Shown: piece by piece, positions 1 to 10,832 of the stretch
Layout of the letters: each line of letters starts with the position of its first letter
Numbering within the stretch: the stretch's first letter is position 1
Program-made: the position numbers and the translations under genes
NCBI RefSeq assembly: GCF_900100955.1
Contig: NZ_FNCC01000006.1
Coordinates: 310,001 to 374,000 of the forward strand
DNA length: 64,000 nt
Reading direction: 5' to 3'
Source: Lentzea fradiae
Lineage (GTDB): Bacteria; Actinomycetota; Actinomycetes; Mycobacteriales; Pseudonocardiaceae
The notes under the pieces: model-generated
Seen by the model: the letters and a program-made list of their open reading frames with translations, nothing else
Told to the model about the DNA's origin: nothing
Databases searched by the model: none

Positions 1-290
1 TCGCCGTGCCGGCCCGACCACCGCGCGGACAGCACGCCGGGCATGCCGTTCAGCTCGTCGACGGCCAGGCCCGAGTCGTCCGCGACGGACACGAGGCCCG
101 TGGCGGCCGCGGCGTCACGGGCCTTGGCGAGCGCGTTGCCCTCGAAGTCCGGCGCGGTCTCGGGCGCCTCGGGGAACTCCGGCACGTCGGCGAGGGAGAG
201 CACCTCGATGCCGGTCAGCTCCTCCGCGACGACGATGCGCCGCAGCTCCTTGAGCTTCTTCGCGTTGCGGGACGCCAGGAGGAGCTTCAC
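1..290 (-). CDS. rdgB: RdgB/HAM1 non-canonical purine NTP pyrophosphatase (partial, N-terminal part)
   Basis: Hydrolyses dITP, XTP and related aberrant purine nucleotides to monophosphates, keeping them out of DNA and RNA. The N-terminus [15 protein letters not shown] is the substrate-binding signature of the family, and [10 protein letters not shown] supplies the acidic metal/catalytic region. About 96 residues are visible; the rest lies beyond the left edge. The GTG start overlaps the rph stop codon by four bases (GTGA), so the two are translationally coupled. The same rph-rdgB order occurs in mycobacteria (Rv1340-Rv1341). Confidence 0.95.
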   Translation of the reverse strand, partial: MKLLLASRNAKKLKELRRIVVAEELTGIEVLSLADVPEFPEAPETAPDFEGNALAKARDAAAATGLVSVADDSGLAVDELNGMPGVLSARWSGRHG

Positions 291-1054
291 CGCTTGCCGC
301 CGGTCTTCGGCTCGGGCAGCACGCCGGGGTACGGCTGGGCGAGCGCCTCCGCCTGGATGCGGTTCAGCTCTGCGCAGCCCTGCAGGGCCACGTCCAGCAT
401 CCTGTCCAAAGTGGAGCGGGCGAACGTCGCGCCCTCACCGGTGCCCTGGACCTCGATCAACGTGCCCGCGTCGGTCGCGACGACGTTCATGTCGACCTCG
501 GCCCGCGAGTCCTCCTCGTAGGGCAGGTCGAGGCGGACCCGTCCGTCCACGACGCCCACCGACACCGCGGAGACGGCGCACGACAGCGGGTTGGGGTCGG
601 CCAGGCGACCGGCGGCGCCCAGGTACGTCACGGCGTCCGCCAGTGCGACGTAGGCGCCCGTGATGGCCGCGGTGCGGGTGCCGCCGTCGGCCTGGATCAC
701 GTCGCAGTCGATGACGATCGTGTTCTCGCCCAGCGCCGCCAGGTCGATGCAGGCACGCAGGGACCGGCCGATCAGGCGCGAGATCTCGTGCGTGCGGCCG
801 CCGATGCGGCCCTTCACCGACTCGCGGTCGCTGCGCGAGTGGGTCGCGGACGGCAGCATCGCGTACTCGGCGGTCACCCAGCCCAGGCCGGAGCCGGAAC
901 GCCAGCGGGGCACGCCTTCGGTGACACTCGCGGCGCACAGCACGCGGGTGTTCCCGAACTCGATCAGGACCGAGCCCGCGGGCCAGGTCTGATATCCACG
1001 CGTGATCCGGATGTCACGCAACACGTCGTCGTATCGGCCATCGCTTCGCACCAC
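287..1054 (-). CDS. rph: Ribonuclease PH
   Basis: Phosphorolytic 3'-5' exoribonuclease that trims tRNA 3' ends. The 255-aa product has the usual family length. It starts with the conserved RSDGR box and contains GNTRVLC near residue 40, the [18 protein letters not shown] segment around the phosphate site, and [18 protein letters not shown] around residue 115. The GTG start was chosen because it places RSDGR right after the N-terminus; a second GTG is the next codon. It probably has its own promoter in the short gap shared with the divergent DUF2231 gene. Confidence 0.96.
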   Translation of the reverse strand: MVRSDGRYDDVLRDIRITRGYQTWPAGSVLIEFGNTRVLCAASVTEGVPRWRSGSGLGWVTAEYAMLPSATHSRSDRESVKGRIGGRTHEISRLIGRSLRACIDLAALGENTIVIDCDVIQADGGTRTAAITGAYVALADAVTYLGAAGRLADPNPLSCAVSAVSVGVVDGRVRLDLPYEEDSRAEVDMNVVATDAGTLIEVQGTGEGATFARSTLDRMLDVALQGCAELNRIQAEALAQPYPGVLPEPKTGGKR

Positions 1055-1118
1055 GGGGCCTACCCTAATGACCCTCGGCCTGCTGAACCTTCCGGGGCGC
1101 CGTGGCGTAGGGAGAGAC

Positions 1119-1613
1119 ATGCTGACGATCGACGGTCTACCGCTCCACCCGTTGCTGGTGCACGCGGTGGTCGTGCTGCTGCCCCTCGCGGCGCTCAGCG
1201 CGGTCGCGATCGCGCTCGTGCCGAACTGGCGGCGGAAGTACGCGTGGCCCGTCCTCGGCATCACGCTGGCCGGTGTCGCCGCGGTTCCCGCCGCCGTCCA
1301 GGCGGGCGAGGACCTCCAGGCCGCGCTGGAGCGCAACGGCGTGCAGAACCCCGCCATCCAGACGCACGCCGACCTCGGCGACGTGCTGCTGCCCGTCGCG
1401 CTCGGGTTCGGCGTCGCGGTGATCGCGCTGCTGGTCGCGGGCAGGCTCGCCGACCGCGAGCGCCAGGCGGAGGCGCCGACCACGAAGACGTGGCGCGTCG
1501 TCTCAGTGGTGGTGTCGGTCCTGGTGATGCTGCTCGCGGCCGGGACCGTCGTGCAGACCGTGCGCGCCGGTCACAGCGGGTCGACGGCGGTCTGGAGCGG
1601 TGTCGGGAGCTGA
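1119..1613 (+). CDS. DUF2231-family membrane protein
   Basis: A 164-aa integral membrane protein beginning [19 protein letters not shown]; the [10 protein letters not shown] motif at the start is typical of DUF2231 proteins. Four hydrophobic helices are visible (about residues 10-30, 42-60, 87-110 and 128-148). No catalytic residues are evident and the function is unknown. The ATG has a GGGAGA ribosome site six bases upstream. Its 3' end overlaps the convergent osmC gene by about 40 bp. Confidence 0.8.
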   Translation: MLTIDGLPLHPLLVHAVVVLLPLAALSAVAIALVPNWRRKYAWPVLGITLAGVAAVPAAVQAGEDLQAALERNGVQNPAIQTHADLGDVLLPVALGFGVAVIALLVAGRLADRERQAEAPTTKTWRVVSVVVSVLVMLLAAGTVVQTVRAGHSGSTAVWSGVGS

Positions 1614-1987
1614 AGCGGCGCCGTCGCCGACTGCTTCAACGTCCGCGTGACCGTGCAGAACTGCTCGACCGCGCGCCGGACGACCGTCTCGAGCGCCTCC
1701 GGGTCGTCCACGGCGGACAGGTCGTAGGACAGCGTCACGGGGATGGAGATCACCTCGTTGCCGCTCTCGGACTGGACGGCGTCGGCGACCGCGGACAGCT
1801 CGCCGCCGCCGGTGCGGCGCAGCACGAGCGTCTCCGACGTCACCAGCGCGCATCCCGCGGCGGCCGCCACCAGCAGCTCGACCGGGCTGAACGAGCCCTC
1901 CTGGCCCTTGCGGCCGATGCGCACCGACGCGCCTCTGTCGTTCGTCGCGACGAACTCGTGCTCGCCGACCCGCTCCACGTTGATCAT
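1571..1987 (-). CDS. OsmC/Ohr-family protein
   Basis: A 138-aa OsmC-fold protein, a family of thiol-dependent peroxidases acting on organic hydroperoxides. FSPVELLVAAAAGCALVTSE carries one conserved cysteine (AAGC) at about residue 49. The second catalytic cysteine may be the one in EQFCTVTRTL near residue 112. The N-terminus RVGEHEFVATNDRG is OsmC-like. The ATG overlaps the stop of the metallo-beta-lactamase gene (ATGA), so it is co-transcribed with it. An OhrR-type regulator occurs far away in this window; no link can be shown. It could be OsmC or YhfA type rather than Ohr. Confidence 0.85.
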   Translation of the reverse strand: MINVERVGEHEFVATNDRGASVRIGRKGQEGSFSPVELLVAAAAGCALVTSETLVLRRTGGGELSAVADAVQSESGNEVISIPVTLSYDLSAVDDPEALETVVRRAVEQFCTVTRTLKQSATAPLQLPTPLQTAVDPL

Positions 1988-2751
1988 GTCCGCTCCCCCA
2001 CCTCGTACCGGCCGCCCTCTACGACCAGCTCGCACCGCCCGCCGAAGGCCGACTCGGCCTCCTTCAGCACGTCCTCGCGCGACGTCCACGGCGGCACGTG
2101 CGTGACCAGCAGCCGCCCGGCGCCCGCGCGTTCGGCCAGCTCGCCCGCCTGCCTGCCGGACAGGTGCAGCCCCGCCGGGCGGCGCGGCGAGTGCGTCCAG
2201 CTCGCCTCGCTGAGCAGCACGTCCACTCCCGACGCCAGGGCGTCCAGCGCCGCGCACGGCCCGCTGTCGCCGGTGTAGGCCAGCGACACGCCGCCGCACG
2301 AGATGCGGAACCCGTAAGCCTCGCAAGGATGGTCGACCAGAGCGGACTCCACCGTGAACGGTCCGATGTGGACGGTGCCGCCCAGCCGGTGGAACGAGAA
2401 GACGTCGCAGAGGTCGAGCGACGCCCGTTCCGCCTCGTCCGGCGCGTACGCCGCGGCGAACCGGGAGGGCGCCTCGGCGGGCGCGTACACCGGCAGCACG
2501 GTCGCAGGCGGCGTCGGGTGGTACTTCCGCGCCACGTACAGGGACGACACGTCGATGCAGTGGTCGGGGTGCAGGTGCGAGAGCACCAGGGCGTCCATCG
2601 AGAACAGCGGGCGTTCCTCCTGGAACCGCGACAGCACCCCGTTGCCGAACTCCAGCACCAGCGTGAACCCGTCGGCCTCCAGGAGGTACCCCGACGCCGC
2701 CGCGCGGGGCCCGGGGATGCTGCCGGAGCAGCCCAGCACCGTCAGCAGCAC
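1984..2751 (-). CDS. Metallo-beta-lactamase-fold hydrolase, Rv1339-like (putative class II cAMP phosphodiesterase)
   Basis: A 255-aa MBL-fold enzyme. HLHPDH at about residue 59, the histidine in LVDHPCEAYG, the aspartate in AYTGDSGP and the late TH of LLVTHVPPW form the two-metal site typical of RNase Z-like phosphodiesterases. Its place between murI and rph is that of M. tuberculosis Rv1339, which has been reported to be an atypical class II cAMP phosphodiesterase. A cAMP role here is inferred from synteny and fold. The GTG start lies one base after the murI stop. An RNase Z-like nuclease role is the alternative. Confidence 0.85.
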   Translation of the reverse strand: MLLTVLGCSGSIPGPRAAASGYLLEADGFTLVLEFGNGVLSRFQEERPLFSMDALVLSHLHPDHCIDVSSLYVARKYHPTPPATVLPVYAPAEAPSRFAAAYAPDEAERASLDLCDVFSFHRLGGTVHIGPFTVESALVDHPCEAYGFRISCGGVSLAYTGDSGPCAALDALASGVDVLLSEASWTHSPRRPAGLHLSGRQAGELAERAGAGRLLVTHVPPWTSREDVLKEAESAFGGRCELVVEGGRYEVGERT

Positions 2752-2752
2752 G

Positions 2753-3517
2753 TCAGCCCCACTGTTCGAAGGTCGGCAGGAACCGGGCGGCGAGCTTCGC
2801 GAACCGTTCCGGCGGTCCGGTGCACGTCACCCGGTGCACGGGCGGTCCGTCGGCGAACTCGTCGCGTTCGGTCAGCAGCCGCACGACGTCCTTCACCGTC
2901 TCCTCCGCGCTCGACACCAGCGTCACGTGCTCGCCCATGACGATCTGGATCACGCCGGTCAGCAGCGGGTAGTGCGTGCAGCCGAGCACGACCGTGTCGA
3001 CGTCGGCGCGCTGCAACGGCTCCAGGTACGCCTGGGCGAGGCCGAGCACCTGCCGTCCCGAAGTGATGCCGCGCTCGACGAAGTCGACGAACCGCGGGCA
3101 CGCCGCCGCCGTGACGGTGACGTCGCGCGCCGCTTGGAACGCGTCTTGATAGGCGTGCGACTTGATCGTGCCGACCGTGGCGATCACGCCGACGCGGCCG
3201 CTGCGCGTCGTCATCACCGCGCGCCGCACCGCCGGGAGGATCACCTCGACCACCGGCACGTCGTAACGCTCGCGGGCATCGCGGAAGCAGGCGGCCGACG
3301 CCGTGTTGCACGCGATGACGAGCATCTTCGCGCCTTCGTCGACGAGCCTGTCGCAGATCTCCAGCGCGTGCTTGCGGGCCTGCGCGATCGGCAGCGGCCC
3401 GTACGGGCCGTTCGCCGTGTCGCCGATGTAGTGGATCGACTCGCCCGGCAGCTGGTCCATGATCGCGCGGGCGACCGTGAGGCCGCCGACGCCCGAGTCC
3501 ATGATCCCGATCGTCAC
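2753..3517 (-). CDS. murI: Glutamate racemase
   Basis: Interconverts L- and D-glutamate to supply D-Glu for peptidoglycan. The 254-aa protein has the family motifs [12 protein letters not shown] at the N-terminus, the first catalytic cysteine in [10 protein letters not shown] near residue 74 and the second in [10 protein letters not shown] near residue 185. The GTG start overlaps the upstream rhomboid stop (GTGA). It sits in a tight minus-strand run with the rhomboid, MBL and osmC genes. Confidence 0.97.
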   Translation of the reverse strand: MTIGIMDSGVGGLTVARAIMDQLPGESIHYIGDTANGPYGPLPIAQARKHALEICDRLVDEGAKMLVIACNTASAACFRDARERYDVPVVEVILPAVRRAVMTTRSGRVGVIATVGTIKSHAYQDAFQAARDVTVTAAACPRFVDFVERGITSGRQVLGLAQAYLEPLQRADVDTVVLGCTHYPLLTGVIQIVMGEHVTLVSSAEETVKDVVRLLTERDEFADGPPVHRVTCTGPPERFAKLAARFLPTFEQWG

Positions 3518-4128
3518 GGCGTGAATGTAGCCGGTGCGCTGCTCTTCCGGTTGTCGCGCGAGACACCCCACGCCGCCAGCACCCCGCCGACCGCGCCGAA
3601 CAGGTGGCCTTCCCACGACACGCCCGGCTGGCCCGGCAGCACACCCCACAAAGCGGCCCCGTACAACGCGAACACGCCGACCGCGATGACGAGCTGCAGC
3701 CACGACCGCGCGAAGACCCCGCGCACCAGCAGGAACGCGAGGAACCCGAACACCAGCCCGGACGCGCCGATGTGGCTGCCGGGGCTGCCGAACACCCACA
3801 CGCCGAGCGCGGAGGTCAGCCAGATGACCGCGGTGACCTGGAAGAACTGCTTCAGCCCGCCGGAGCTCGCGAGGAAACCGAGCAGCAGCAACGGAACGGC
3901 GTTGCCGGTGAGGTGGCTCCAGTCGCCGTGGATCAGCGGCATCCACAGCAGGTTGTCCCACTCGCCGAAGTCGCGCGGCCGCACTCCGTCGTCCTCCAGC
4001 GACCCACCGGTCGCGACGTCGAAGACCTCGACCGCGTACAGGAAGCCGACGAACCCGGCCACGACGAGCAGCGACAGCACGGGGTGCGGCGGAATGACTC
4101 GTTTCGCGAGGGCGGCGGTGCGATCCAC
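3514..4128 (-). CDS. Rhomboid-family intramembrane serine protease
   Basis: A 204-aa membrane protease that should cleave within transmembrane segments. [10 protein letters not shown] around residue 130 carries the catalytic serine (GASG), and [12 protein letters not shown] near residue 184 gives the partner histidine. WSHLTGN matches the family HxxxN region. Six hydrophobic segments are visible. The GTG start was preferred because it leaves room for the promoter of the divergent SMP-30 gene. It is the counterpart of Rv1337 in the conserved cysM-rhomboid-murI block. Confidence 0.92.
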   Translation of the reverse strand: MDRTAALAKRVIPPHPVLSLLVVAGFVGFLYAVEVFDVATGGSLEDDGVRPRDFGEWDNLLWMPLIHGDWSHLTGNAVPLLLLGFLASSGGLKQFFQVTAVIWLTSALGVWVFGSPGSHIGASGLVFGFLAFLLVRGVFARSWLQLVIAVGVFALYGAALWGVLPGQPGVSWEGHLFGAVGGVLAAWGVSRDNRKSSAPATFTP

Positions 4129-4161
4129 GCTCTCCAGCGTACGTGCACCTAAGCTGATCAG

Positions 4162-5022
4162 GTGGCGATTGAGGTGGCTGTACGCGCATCGGCTCAGCTG
4201 GGCGAGGGCCCCACGTGGGACCACGGCAGCTCCACGTTGCTGTGGGTGGACATCCTCGCCTCGGAGGTGCACCGCTACGCCCCCGCCCGCGACCACGACG
4301 CGGTGCTCGACGTCCCCCAGCACGTCGGCGCCGCCAAACCCCGTGCGCAGGGCGGCATCGTCTGCAACCTGCGCGACGGCATAGCGCTGATCGACCGCGA
4401 CGGCACCAAGACCTGGCTCGTCTACTGGGCCCGCGAGGGCGTGCGCGGCAACGACGCGGGCGTCGACCCGGCGGGCAGGCTCTGGGCCGGCACCATGCGC
4501 TACGACCAGGCCGCCGACGAGGGCTGGCTCGCCAGGGTCACCGGCGACGGCGCCGCGAAGGTCGTGCTGGACCGGGTGAACACCAGCAACGGCGTCGGCT
4601 GGAGCCCGGACGCGAAGCTCATGTACTACATCGACACCCCGACCCGCCGCGTCGACGTCCTCGACTTCGACAACTCCGACGGCACGGTGTCCCGCCGCCG
4701 CCCGCTCACCCACGTCGGCAACACCGACGGCTGGCCGGACGGCCTGTGCGTCGACGCCGACGGCTGCGTGTGGGTCGCTTTGTGGGGCGGGCACGCCGTG
4801 CGCCGCTACACGCCCGCCGGAGAGCTCGACCGGGAGATCGCGTTACCCGTGGACAACCCGACCGCGTGCTGCTTCGGCGGCCCGGACTTCACCGACCTGT
4901 ACGTCACGTCCGCCCGCGTCGGGCTGTCCGACGAGGCGCTGGCCGCCCGGGAGCTGAACGGGTCGGTGCTCGTGCTGCCCGGTCTGGGCGCGGGGCTGCC
5001 GGGGACCGCGTTCGCGGGCTGA
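4162..5022 (+). CDS. SMP-30/gluconolactonase/LRE-family protein
   Basis: A 286-aa six-bladed propeller likely to hydrolyse a sugar lactone. LGEGPTWD near residue 13 gives the metal-binding glutamate, [11 protein letters not shown] near residue 140 the asparagine, and [13 protein letters not shown] near residue 192 the catalytic/metal aspartate. It starts with GTG, is monocistronic and diverges from the rhomboid gene. Its substrate cannot be read from sequence. It interrupts the otherwise mycobacteria-like gene order, so it is probably a lineage-specific insertion. Confidence 0.88.
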   Translation: MAIEVAVRASAQLGEGPTWDHGSSTLLWVDILASEVHRYAPARDHDAVLDVPQHVGAAKPRAQGGIVCNLRDGIALIDRDGTKTWLVYWAREGVRGNDAGVDPAGRLWAGTMRYDQAADEGWLARVTGDGAAKVVLDRVNTSNGVGWSPDAKLMYYIDTPTRRVDVLDFDNSDGTVSRRRPLTHVGNTDGWPDGLCVDADGCVWVALWGGHAVRRYTPAGELDREIALPVDNPTACCFGGPDFTDLYVTSARVGLSDEALAARELNGSVLVLPGLGAGLPGTAFAG

Positions 5023-5057
5023 CCGCCGGGTGCTCACCGCGAGGTCGCCCGCACGCT

Positions 5058-5094
5058 GACGCAGGGGTCCCCCCGAACCGGGAACCCCTGCGTC
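5058..5094. terminator. Bidirectional terminator between SMP-30 gene and cysM
   Basis: A perfect 11-bp inverted repeat (GACGCAGGGGT / ACCCCTGCGTC) with a 15-nt loop lies between two convergent genes. Actinobacterial terminators often lack a long U tract, which fits here. Confidence 0.7.
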
Positions 5095-5137
5095 ACAACG
5101 TACTCGGCACCACCGACAAGATCGTCCGGTTGGGCGC

Positions 5138-6368
<1,231 letters not shown>

Positions 6369-6399
6369 GGTGGTTCTACCTCCGGGAAACGGGTGCTAC

Positions 6400-6810
6400 T
6401 CAGGATTCGACGATCTTGACCGGTTCCTCGGTCACGACACCGTCGACGATGCGGTACGACCGCAGCTCGTGCTCGTCCGGGTCACGCGTCGAGACCAGCA
6501 CGTAGTGGGCCTCCGGCTCGCCCGCGAACGCGATGTCGGTGCGGGACGGGTACGCCTCGGTCGCGGTGTGCGAGTGGTAGATGACCACCGGCACCTCGTC
6601 GTTCGCGTCCATCTCGCGCCAGACCTTGAGCTGCTCGCCGGCGTCGAACCGGTAGAACGTGGGCGACCGCTCGGCGTTCTCCATCTCGATGAAGCGCTCC
6701 GGGCGGTCGGACCCGTAGGGGCCCGCGATCACCCCGCACGCCTCGTCGGGATGGTCACGGCGCGCGTGGGCCACCATCGCGTCCACCAGGTCACGGCGAA
6801 TCACCAGCAC
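6400..6810 (-). CDS. mec: Mec, JAMM/MPN+ metalloprotease releasing cysteine from CysO
   Basis: A 136-aa JAB1/MPN metalloprotease. The Zn site is the glutamate of DEACGVIAGP near residue 23 plus HSHTATEAYPSRTD near residue 78 (HxH, then S and D). It cleaves CysO-Cys to free cysteine and regenerate CysO. The GTG start gives the family length; a second in-frame GTG is two codons later. It is the first gene of the mec-cysO-cysM run and diverges from arsR. Confidence 0.94.
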   Translation of the reverse strand: MLVIRRDLVDAMVAHARRDHPDEACGVIAGPYGSDRPERFIEMENAERSPTFYRFDAGEQLKVWREMDANDEVPVVIYHSHTATEAYPSRTDIAFAGEPEAHYVLVSTRDPDEHELRSYRIVDGVVTEEPVKIVES

Positions 6811-6844
6811 GCTTTCAATCCTACGGGCTGACGGGACTTGTCTC

Positions 6845-6859
6845 GGTATGCGAGATACC
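6845..6859. promoter_or_regulatory. Possible operator in the mec/arsR divergent promoter
   Basis: GGTAT and ATACC arms flank a 5-bp GCGAG centre, and TCTCG/CGAGA arms overlap them. The site is about 40 bp before the arsR start, which fits autoregulation by the ArsR protein. This is inference from symmetry only. Confidence 0.3.
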
Positions 6860-6896
6860 AACGTCACGCTCGCTATTTCAGTTCTGGCTTATATTA

Positions 6897-7265
6897 GTGA
6901 CGGCTACTACAGTGGCCGCCGTGCACGCGTTCGACGTACTCGGCGACCCGGTGCGCAGGCGGATCCTGGAGCTCCTCGCCGGTGACGAACGCGCGGCGGG
7001 GGACGTCGGCGCGGCGGTCCAGGCCGAGTTCGGGATCACCCAGTCCGCCGTGTCGCAGCACCTCAAGGTGCTGCGCTCGAACGGGTTCGTCCGGGTCAGG
7101 CCGGAGGGGACGCGCCGGGTCTACGCCGTCGCGCCGGACCCGCTGCGGGAGATCGACGCGTGGCTCGGCCACTTCCGGCGGTTCTGGGAACCGCACCTCG
7201 ACGCGCTCGCGACCGAGCTGGCCCGCGGCAAGCGGGAACGCGGACCGGAGGAGAACGGTGACTGA
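6897..7265 (+). CDS. ArsR/SmtB-family transcriptional regulator
   Basis: A winged-helix regulator of up to 122 aa. FDVLGDPVRRRILELLAG and ITQSAVSQHLKVLRSNGFV form helices 1-4 with the recognition helix. The wing is VRVRPEGTRRVYAV. No ArsR metal-binding CxC is seen, so it is not an obvious metal sensor. It resembles ArsR proteins often paired with SRPBCC or membrane genes. The start is uncertain: GTG here, or later GTGs 15 and 24 bases downstream. Confidence 0.88.
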   Translation: MTATTVAAVHAFDVLGDPVRRRILELLAGDERAAGDVGAAVQAEFGITQSAVSQHLKVLRSNGFVRVRPEGTRRVYAVAPDPLREIDAWLGHFRRFWEPHLDALATELARGKRERGPEENGD

Positions 7266-7392
7266 CCGGGGCCACGAGGGCGAGAAGCTCGTCATCCGCC
7301 CCGCCGAGATCGTGCCCACCCGGGAGATCGGCGAGATGAGCACCGACGTGCCGGCGCTGGAGAGGTACCTCGCGGTGCTGTCGCGGCAGCCC

Positions 7393-7689
7393 TCAGCGGC
7401 GGCGGCTGAGCACGACCACGAGGTAGAGGGCCAGCAACGCCACGCCGCGCCGCCGTTGCCCCTGGTCGAGGCCGCGCCAGGCGGCCAGCTCCGCCCACGC
7501 CGCGAGCGGGGTGGTGGCGACGCCGAGCTTCATCAGCACCTTGCCGACTGCCGGTGGCACGAGGAACGAGGCGGCGAACAGCCCCGCGGGTGCGACGACC
7601 GCCAGCTCCCTGCCGGGGATCTGGCGAGCCGCGCCGGGCGGGGCGAGCTCGGTGACGACACCTGCGGCTTGATCGAGTACGTCGGCCAT
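7393..7689 (-). CDS. Small hydrophobic protein of unknown function
   Basis: A 98-aa protein with two hydrophobic stretches (about residues 28-50 and 80-93) and a C-terminal RRR anchor. I do not recognise the family. It starts with ATG and ends shortly before an unannotated stretch that follows arsR. No RBS is striking. Real gene status rests on codon bias and the sensible membrane topology. Confidence 0.55.
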   Translation of the reverse strand: MADVLDQAAGVVTELAPPGAARQIPGRELAVVAPAGLFAASFLVPPAVGKVLMKLGVATTPLAAWAELAAWRGLDQGQRRRGVALLALYLVVVLSRRR

Positions 7690-7706
7690 GCCGGAGGGTT
7701 ACCCAC

Positions 7707-8618
7707 TCAGAGGTCGCGGAAAGCCACCACGCCGTTCAGCGACGTCGCCTCGCGGGTTCCGGACACCACGGCCTCGGCGAACATCTCGGCGGCGGCGGTG
7801 CACAGCGCGTCGAGCGCGAACGCACGCGGCTCCGCCAGCGGCACGGCACCGGTGGCCAGCGCGAACACCGTGTCGCCGTCGAACATCGAGTGCGCGGGAC
7901 GGACGGCGCGGGCCAGGCCGTCCTGCGCGGCCATCGCGAGCCGCCGGCACTCCGCCTTGGACAGGTCCGCGTCGACCGCGACGACGCCGATGGTCGTGTT
8001 CAGGCCGTCGGGCTTGCGCTCGGGCAACGCGACGGCGGTCGTACCGAGCGAGGGCAGCCACGGCAGGCCGGACGCGCGGTCGGCAACCTCGCCGGCCGCG
8101 TTCACCACGGCCAGCGCACCGACCCGGTGTGCTCCGGCGGTCGTCGACGCGACGCCGACACCACCTTTGAGCGACCCGACCCGTGCCCCGGCGCCCGCGC
8201 CGACGCACCCCAGCTCGAACTCGGAGGAGGCCGCCTCGCAGGCCGCGTAGCCGAACGACGCGTCCGGCCGGTTGCCCCACTCGGACATCGGCAGGTCGAA
8301 GATCACCGCGCCCGGCACGATCGGCACCACGTGGTGCGGCTGCGCGCCGACCCGGAACCCGATCGAGCGTTCCGACAGCCACCGCATCACGCCGTCGGCG
8401 GCCGCGAGCCCGTAGGCGGAGCCGCCGCTCAGGCACACCGCGTGCACCTGCTGGACCAGGTTCGACGGGTCCAGCAGGTCGGTCTCGCGGGTGCCGGGCG
8501 CGCCGCCGCGTCCGTCGACCGCCCCGACCGCGCCGTCCGGCACGAGCACCACGGTGGTGCCCGTGGCCCAGCCGGGCTCGACGCGGTGGTGGTGGCCGAC
8601 GAGGACGCCGGGGATCAC
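7707..8618 (-). CDS. P1 (DmpA-type) peptidase family protein
   Basis: A 303-aa N-terminal nucleophile hydrolase of the DmpA/BapA family. GGGAPGTRETDLLDP near residue 38 and CLSGGSAYGL near residue 62 are family signatures. The candidate autoprocessing region with the nucleophilic serine cannot be fixed by eye. VGAGAGARVGSLKGGVG near residue 140 is the glycine-rich segment before the typical cleavage site. The GTG start overlaps the DUF2017 stop (GTGA). The position matches Rv1333 in the clpS block. Confidence 0.9.
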   Translation of the reverse strand: MIPGVLVGHHHRVEPGWATGTTVVLVPDGAVGAVDGRGGAPGTRETDLLDPSNLVQQVHAVCLSGGSAYGLAAADGVMRWLSERSIGFRVGAQPHHVVPIVPGAVIFDLPMSEWGNRPDASFGYAACEAASSEFELGCVGAGAGARVGSLKGGVGVASTTAGAHRVGALAVVNAAGEVADRASGLPWLPSLGTTAVALPERKPDGLNTTIGVVAVDADLSKAECRRLAMAAQDGLARAVRPAHSMFDGDTVFALATGAVPLAEPRAFALDALCTAAAEMFAEAVVSGTREATSLNGVVAFRDL

Positions 8619-9172
8619 GGCATCATCGCCTCGACCAGGGTGTCCTGCACCCAGGTCAGCCAGTGGTAGACGCCGAGGTGCGGCGAGCGCGGGTCCTCCG
8701 GCGGCAGCTCGTCCGGCATGTCCTCGGTGACGTCCAGCGCCGTCCCGAGGGCCAGCCGCACGTCGTTCAGCGACGAGAGCCACGCCTCGGCCTGCCCGAT
8801 CGACAGCCGGATCTCGCCACCGTCGGGTGAGCAGGTCCGCAGCACGACCTCGGCGGCGCCGGTCTTGTGGTCGAGCAGCTCCGGTTCGTGCAGGGAGCGC
8901 AGCGCAGCGGCGGAGTTCACCTCGTCCGGGTCGGGCGCGTCGTCGTCGAGGCGGTGGAAGTCCGGGAGCAGCCTGCCCAGGATCGGGTCGTCGGGGGCCT
9001 CCGACGATCCCGTCCTGATGCCGGTCAGCTCGGCGAGCTCGTCCTGCGGCGCCTCCTCGGCGCGGGCCAGGAGCATGTCCTGGATCTGGCTCACCAGACC
9101 GCGCACGACCGCGGCCTCCTGCTGGTCCAGCCGCCCGATGACGAGGTCACCGTCGCGGATCCACCGCTTCAC
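8615..9172 (-). CDS. DUF2017 family protein
   Basis: A 185-aa soluble protein that always accompanies clpS in actinobacteria (Rv1332 position). It is Glu/Asp-rich and helical, with [11 protein letters not shown] in the middle and [13 protein letters not shown] near the C-terminus. The biochemical role is unknown; the association with ClpS suggests proteolysis-related work. The GTG start overlaps the clpS stop and its own stop overlaps the peptidase start. Confidence 0.88.
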   Translation of the reverse strand: MKRWIRDGDLVIGRLDQQEAAVVRGLVSQIQDMLLARAEEAPQDELAELTGIRTGSSEAPDDPILGRLLPDFHRLDDDAPDPDEVNSAAALRSLHEPELLDHKTGAAEVVLRTCSPDGGEIRLSIGQAEAWLSSLNDVRLALGTALDVTEDMPDELPPEDPRSPHLGVYHWLTWVQDTLVEAMMP

Positions 9173-9468
9173 GAGGCCCGCTGCATGGTCGCCCAGAGCC
9201 CCGCCGCGTGCAGCTTCGCCACGTCGGCCTCCACCTTGTCCTTGGTGCCCGATGTCACGATCGCCTTGCCCTTGTGGTGCACGTCCAGCATCAGCTTGGT
9301 CGCCTTGTCCCTGCTGAAGCCGAACAGCTTCTGGAAGACGTACGTCACGTACGACATGAGGTTGACCGGGTCGTTCCAGACCACGGTCTGCCAGGGCCGG
9401 TCCTCCGCGGCGATCTCCTCACCGACGGCCTCTGGTTGCGTCCGTTCCTGTTCGACGGGCGTGGTCAT
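9169..9468 (-). CDS. clpS: ATP-dependent Clp protease adaptor ClpS
   Basis: A 99-aa N-recognin that delivers N-degron substrates to ClpC/Clp[20 protein letters not shown] is the diagnostic N-end-rule pocket (ND dyad), followed by [15 protein letters not shown] with the conserved histidines. The N-terminal 30 residues are flexible and acidic. ATG was chosen because it gives the normal length. It diverges from pncB. Confidence 0.95.
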   Translation of the reverse strand: MTTPVEQERTQPEAVGEEIAAEDRPWQTVVWNDPVNLMSYVTYVFQKLFGFSRDKATKLMLDVHHKGKAIVTSGTKDKVEADVAKLHAAGLWATMQRAS

Positions 9469-9547
9469 ACCGCCAATGGTGTCATGTTCGCCGCAGTGGC
9501 GGAGACCGCATGGGACTAAACCGCGCGCGACCTTAGGGTTGGTGACC

Positions 9548-10831
9548 ATGAACTCGACGGCGTTGCTCACCGACCACTACGAGCTGACCATGCTCGCGGC
9601 CGCGCTGCGTGACGGGACCGGTGACCGTCCGTGCGTGTTCGAGGTCTTCGCCCGCAGGCTGCCCGACGGACGGCGCTACGGCGTCGTGGCGGGCGTGTCG
9701 CGGCTGCTCGAGGCGATCGAGGAGTTCCGCTTCGGCGAGGAGGAGATCGACCAGCTGCGCCGCAACTCCGTCGTCGACGACTCCACTTTGGAGTGGCTCG
9801 CGAACTACCGGTTCACCGGTGAGATCGACGGGTATCCCGACGGCGAGCTGTACTTCCCGGGTTCGCCGGTGCTGACGGTCAGGTCGTCGTTCGCGGAGGG
9901 GGTCGTGCTGGAGACCATCGCGCTCTCCATCCTCAACCACGACAGCGCCATCGCGTCCGCCGCCGCCCGCATGGTGACCGCCGCGAACGGCCGTCACATG
10001 ATCGAGATGGGCTCCCGCCGCACGCACGAGGAGGCCGCCGTGGCGAGCGCCCGCGCGGCGTACCTGGCGGGCTTCCACGCCACCTCGAACCTGGAGGCGG
10101 GCCGCAGGCACGGCATCCCGACGGCCGGCACGTGCGCGCACGCGTTCACGTTGCTGCACGACACCGAGGAAGAGGCGTTCCGCAGCCAGGTCGAGGCGCT
10201 GGGCGTCGGCACGACGCTGCTGGTCGACACCTACGACATCACCGAGGGCATCAAGAAGGCCGTCGCCGTCGCGGGCCCCGAGCTGGGCGCGATCCGGATC
10301 GACTCGGGCGACCTGGGCGTCATGGCCAGGCAGGCGCGCGACCAGCTCGACGCGCTGGGCGCGAAGAACACCAGGATCGTGGTGTCGAGCGACCTCGACG
10401 AGTACGCGATCGCGGCCCTGCGCGCGGAGCCCGTGGACGCCTACGGCGTGGGCACGTCCGTCGTGACCGGGTCCGGCGCGCCGACCGCGGGCCTGGTCTA
10501 CAAGCTGGTCGAGGTCGACGGCAGGCACGTCGAGAAGCGCAGCACGTCCAAGCAGTCGCGCGGCGGCTGGAAGAAGGCGTTGCGGCGGCACAAGGACACC
10601 GGCACGGCCCTGGAAGAGGTCGTGTTCCAGGCGTCCGCCGAACCGGGGCTGGGCGAGCACGACCGGCTCGTGCAGATCCCGCTCGTGCGGTCCGGCCGGA
10701 CCACCGAGGACGTTCCCACGCTGGAGCAGAGCCGCGAGCTGCTGCGCGCGGCCCTGGTGAGCGTGCCGTGGGAAGGACTCAAGCTCTCGCGCGGCGAGCC
10801 CGCGATCCCGACGACCTACCTGGAGGGCTGA
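9548..10831 (+). CDS. pncB: Nicotinate phosphoribosyltransferase
   Basis: Converts nicotinate and PRPP to nicotinate mononucleotide in the Preiss-Handler route to NAD. The 427-aa protein begins [11 protein letters not shown]. It has [13 protein letters not shown] near residue 155 with the catalytic region and [10 protein letters not shown] around residue 250. The ATG is two codons after a GTG. A TTAGGGT box just upstream of that GTG would fit leaderless transcription from the GTG, so the start may be six bases earlier. pncA follows one base after its stop. Confidence 0.95.
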   Translation: MNSTALLTDHYELTMLAAALRDGTGDRPCVFEVFARRLPDGRRYGVVAGVSRLLEAIEEFRFGEEEIDQLRRNSVVDDSTLEWLANYRFTGEIDGYPDGELYFPGSPVLTVRSSFAEGVVLETIALSILNHDSAIASAAARMVTAANGRHMIEMGSRRTHEEAAVASARAAYLAGFHATSNLEAGRRHGIPTAGTCAHAFTLLHDTEEEAFRSQVEALGVGTTLLVDTYDITEGIKKAVAVAGPELGAIRIDSGDLGVMARQARDQLDALGAKNTRIVVSSDLDEYAIAALRAEPVDAYGVGTSVVTGSGAPTAGLVYKLVEVDGRHVEKRSTSKQSRGGWKKALRRHKDTGTALEEVVFQASAEPGLGEHDRLVQIPLVRSGRTTEDVPTLEQSRELLRAALVSVPWEGLKLSRGEPAIPTTYLEG

Positions 10832-10832
10832 C

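Noticed and set aside
7266..8250. Continuation of the frame that follows arsR
   Set aside because: Beyond about 45 codons it is antisense to the small membrane and P1 peptidase genes and shows no protein-like composition.
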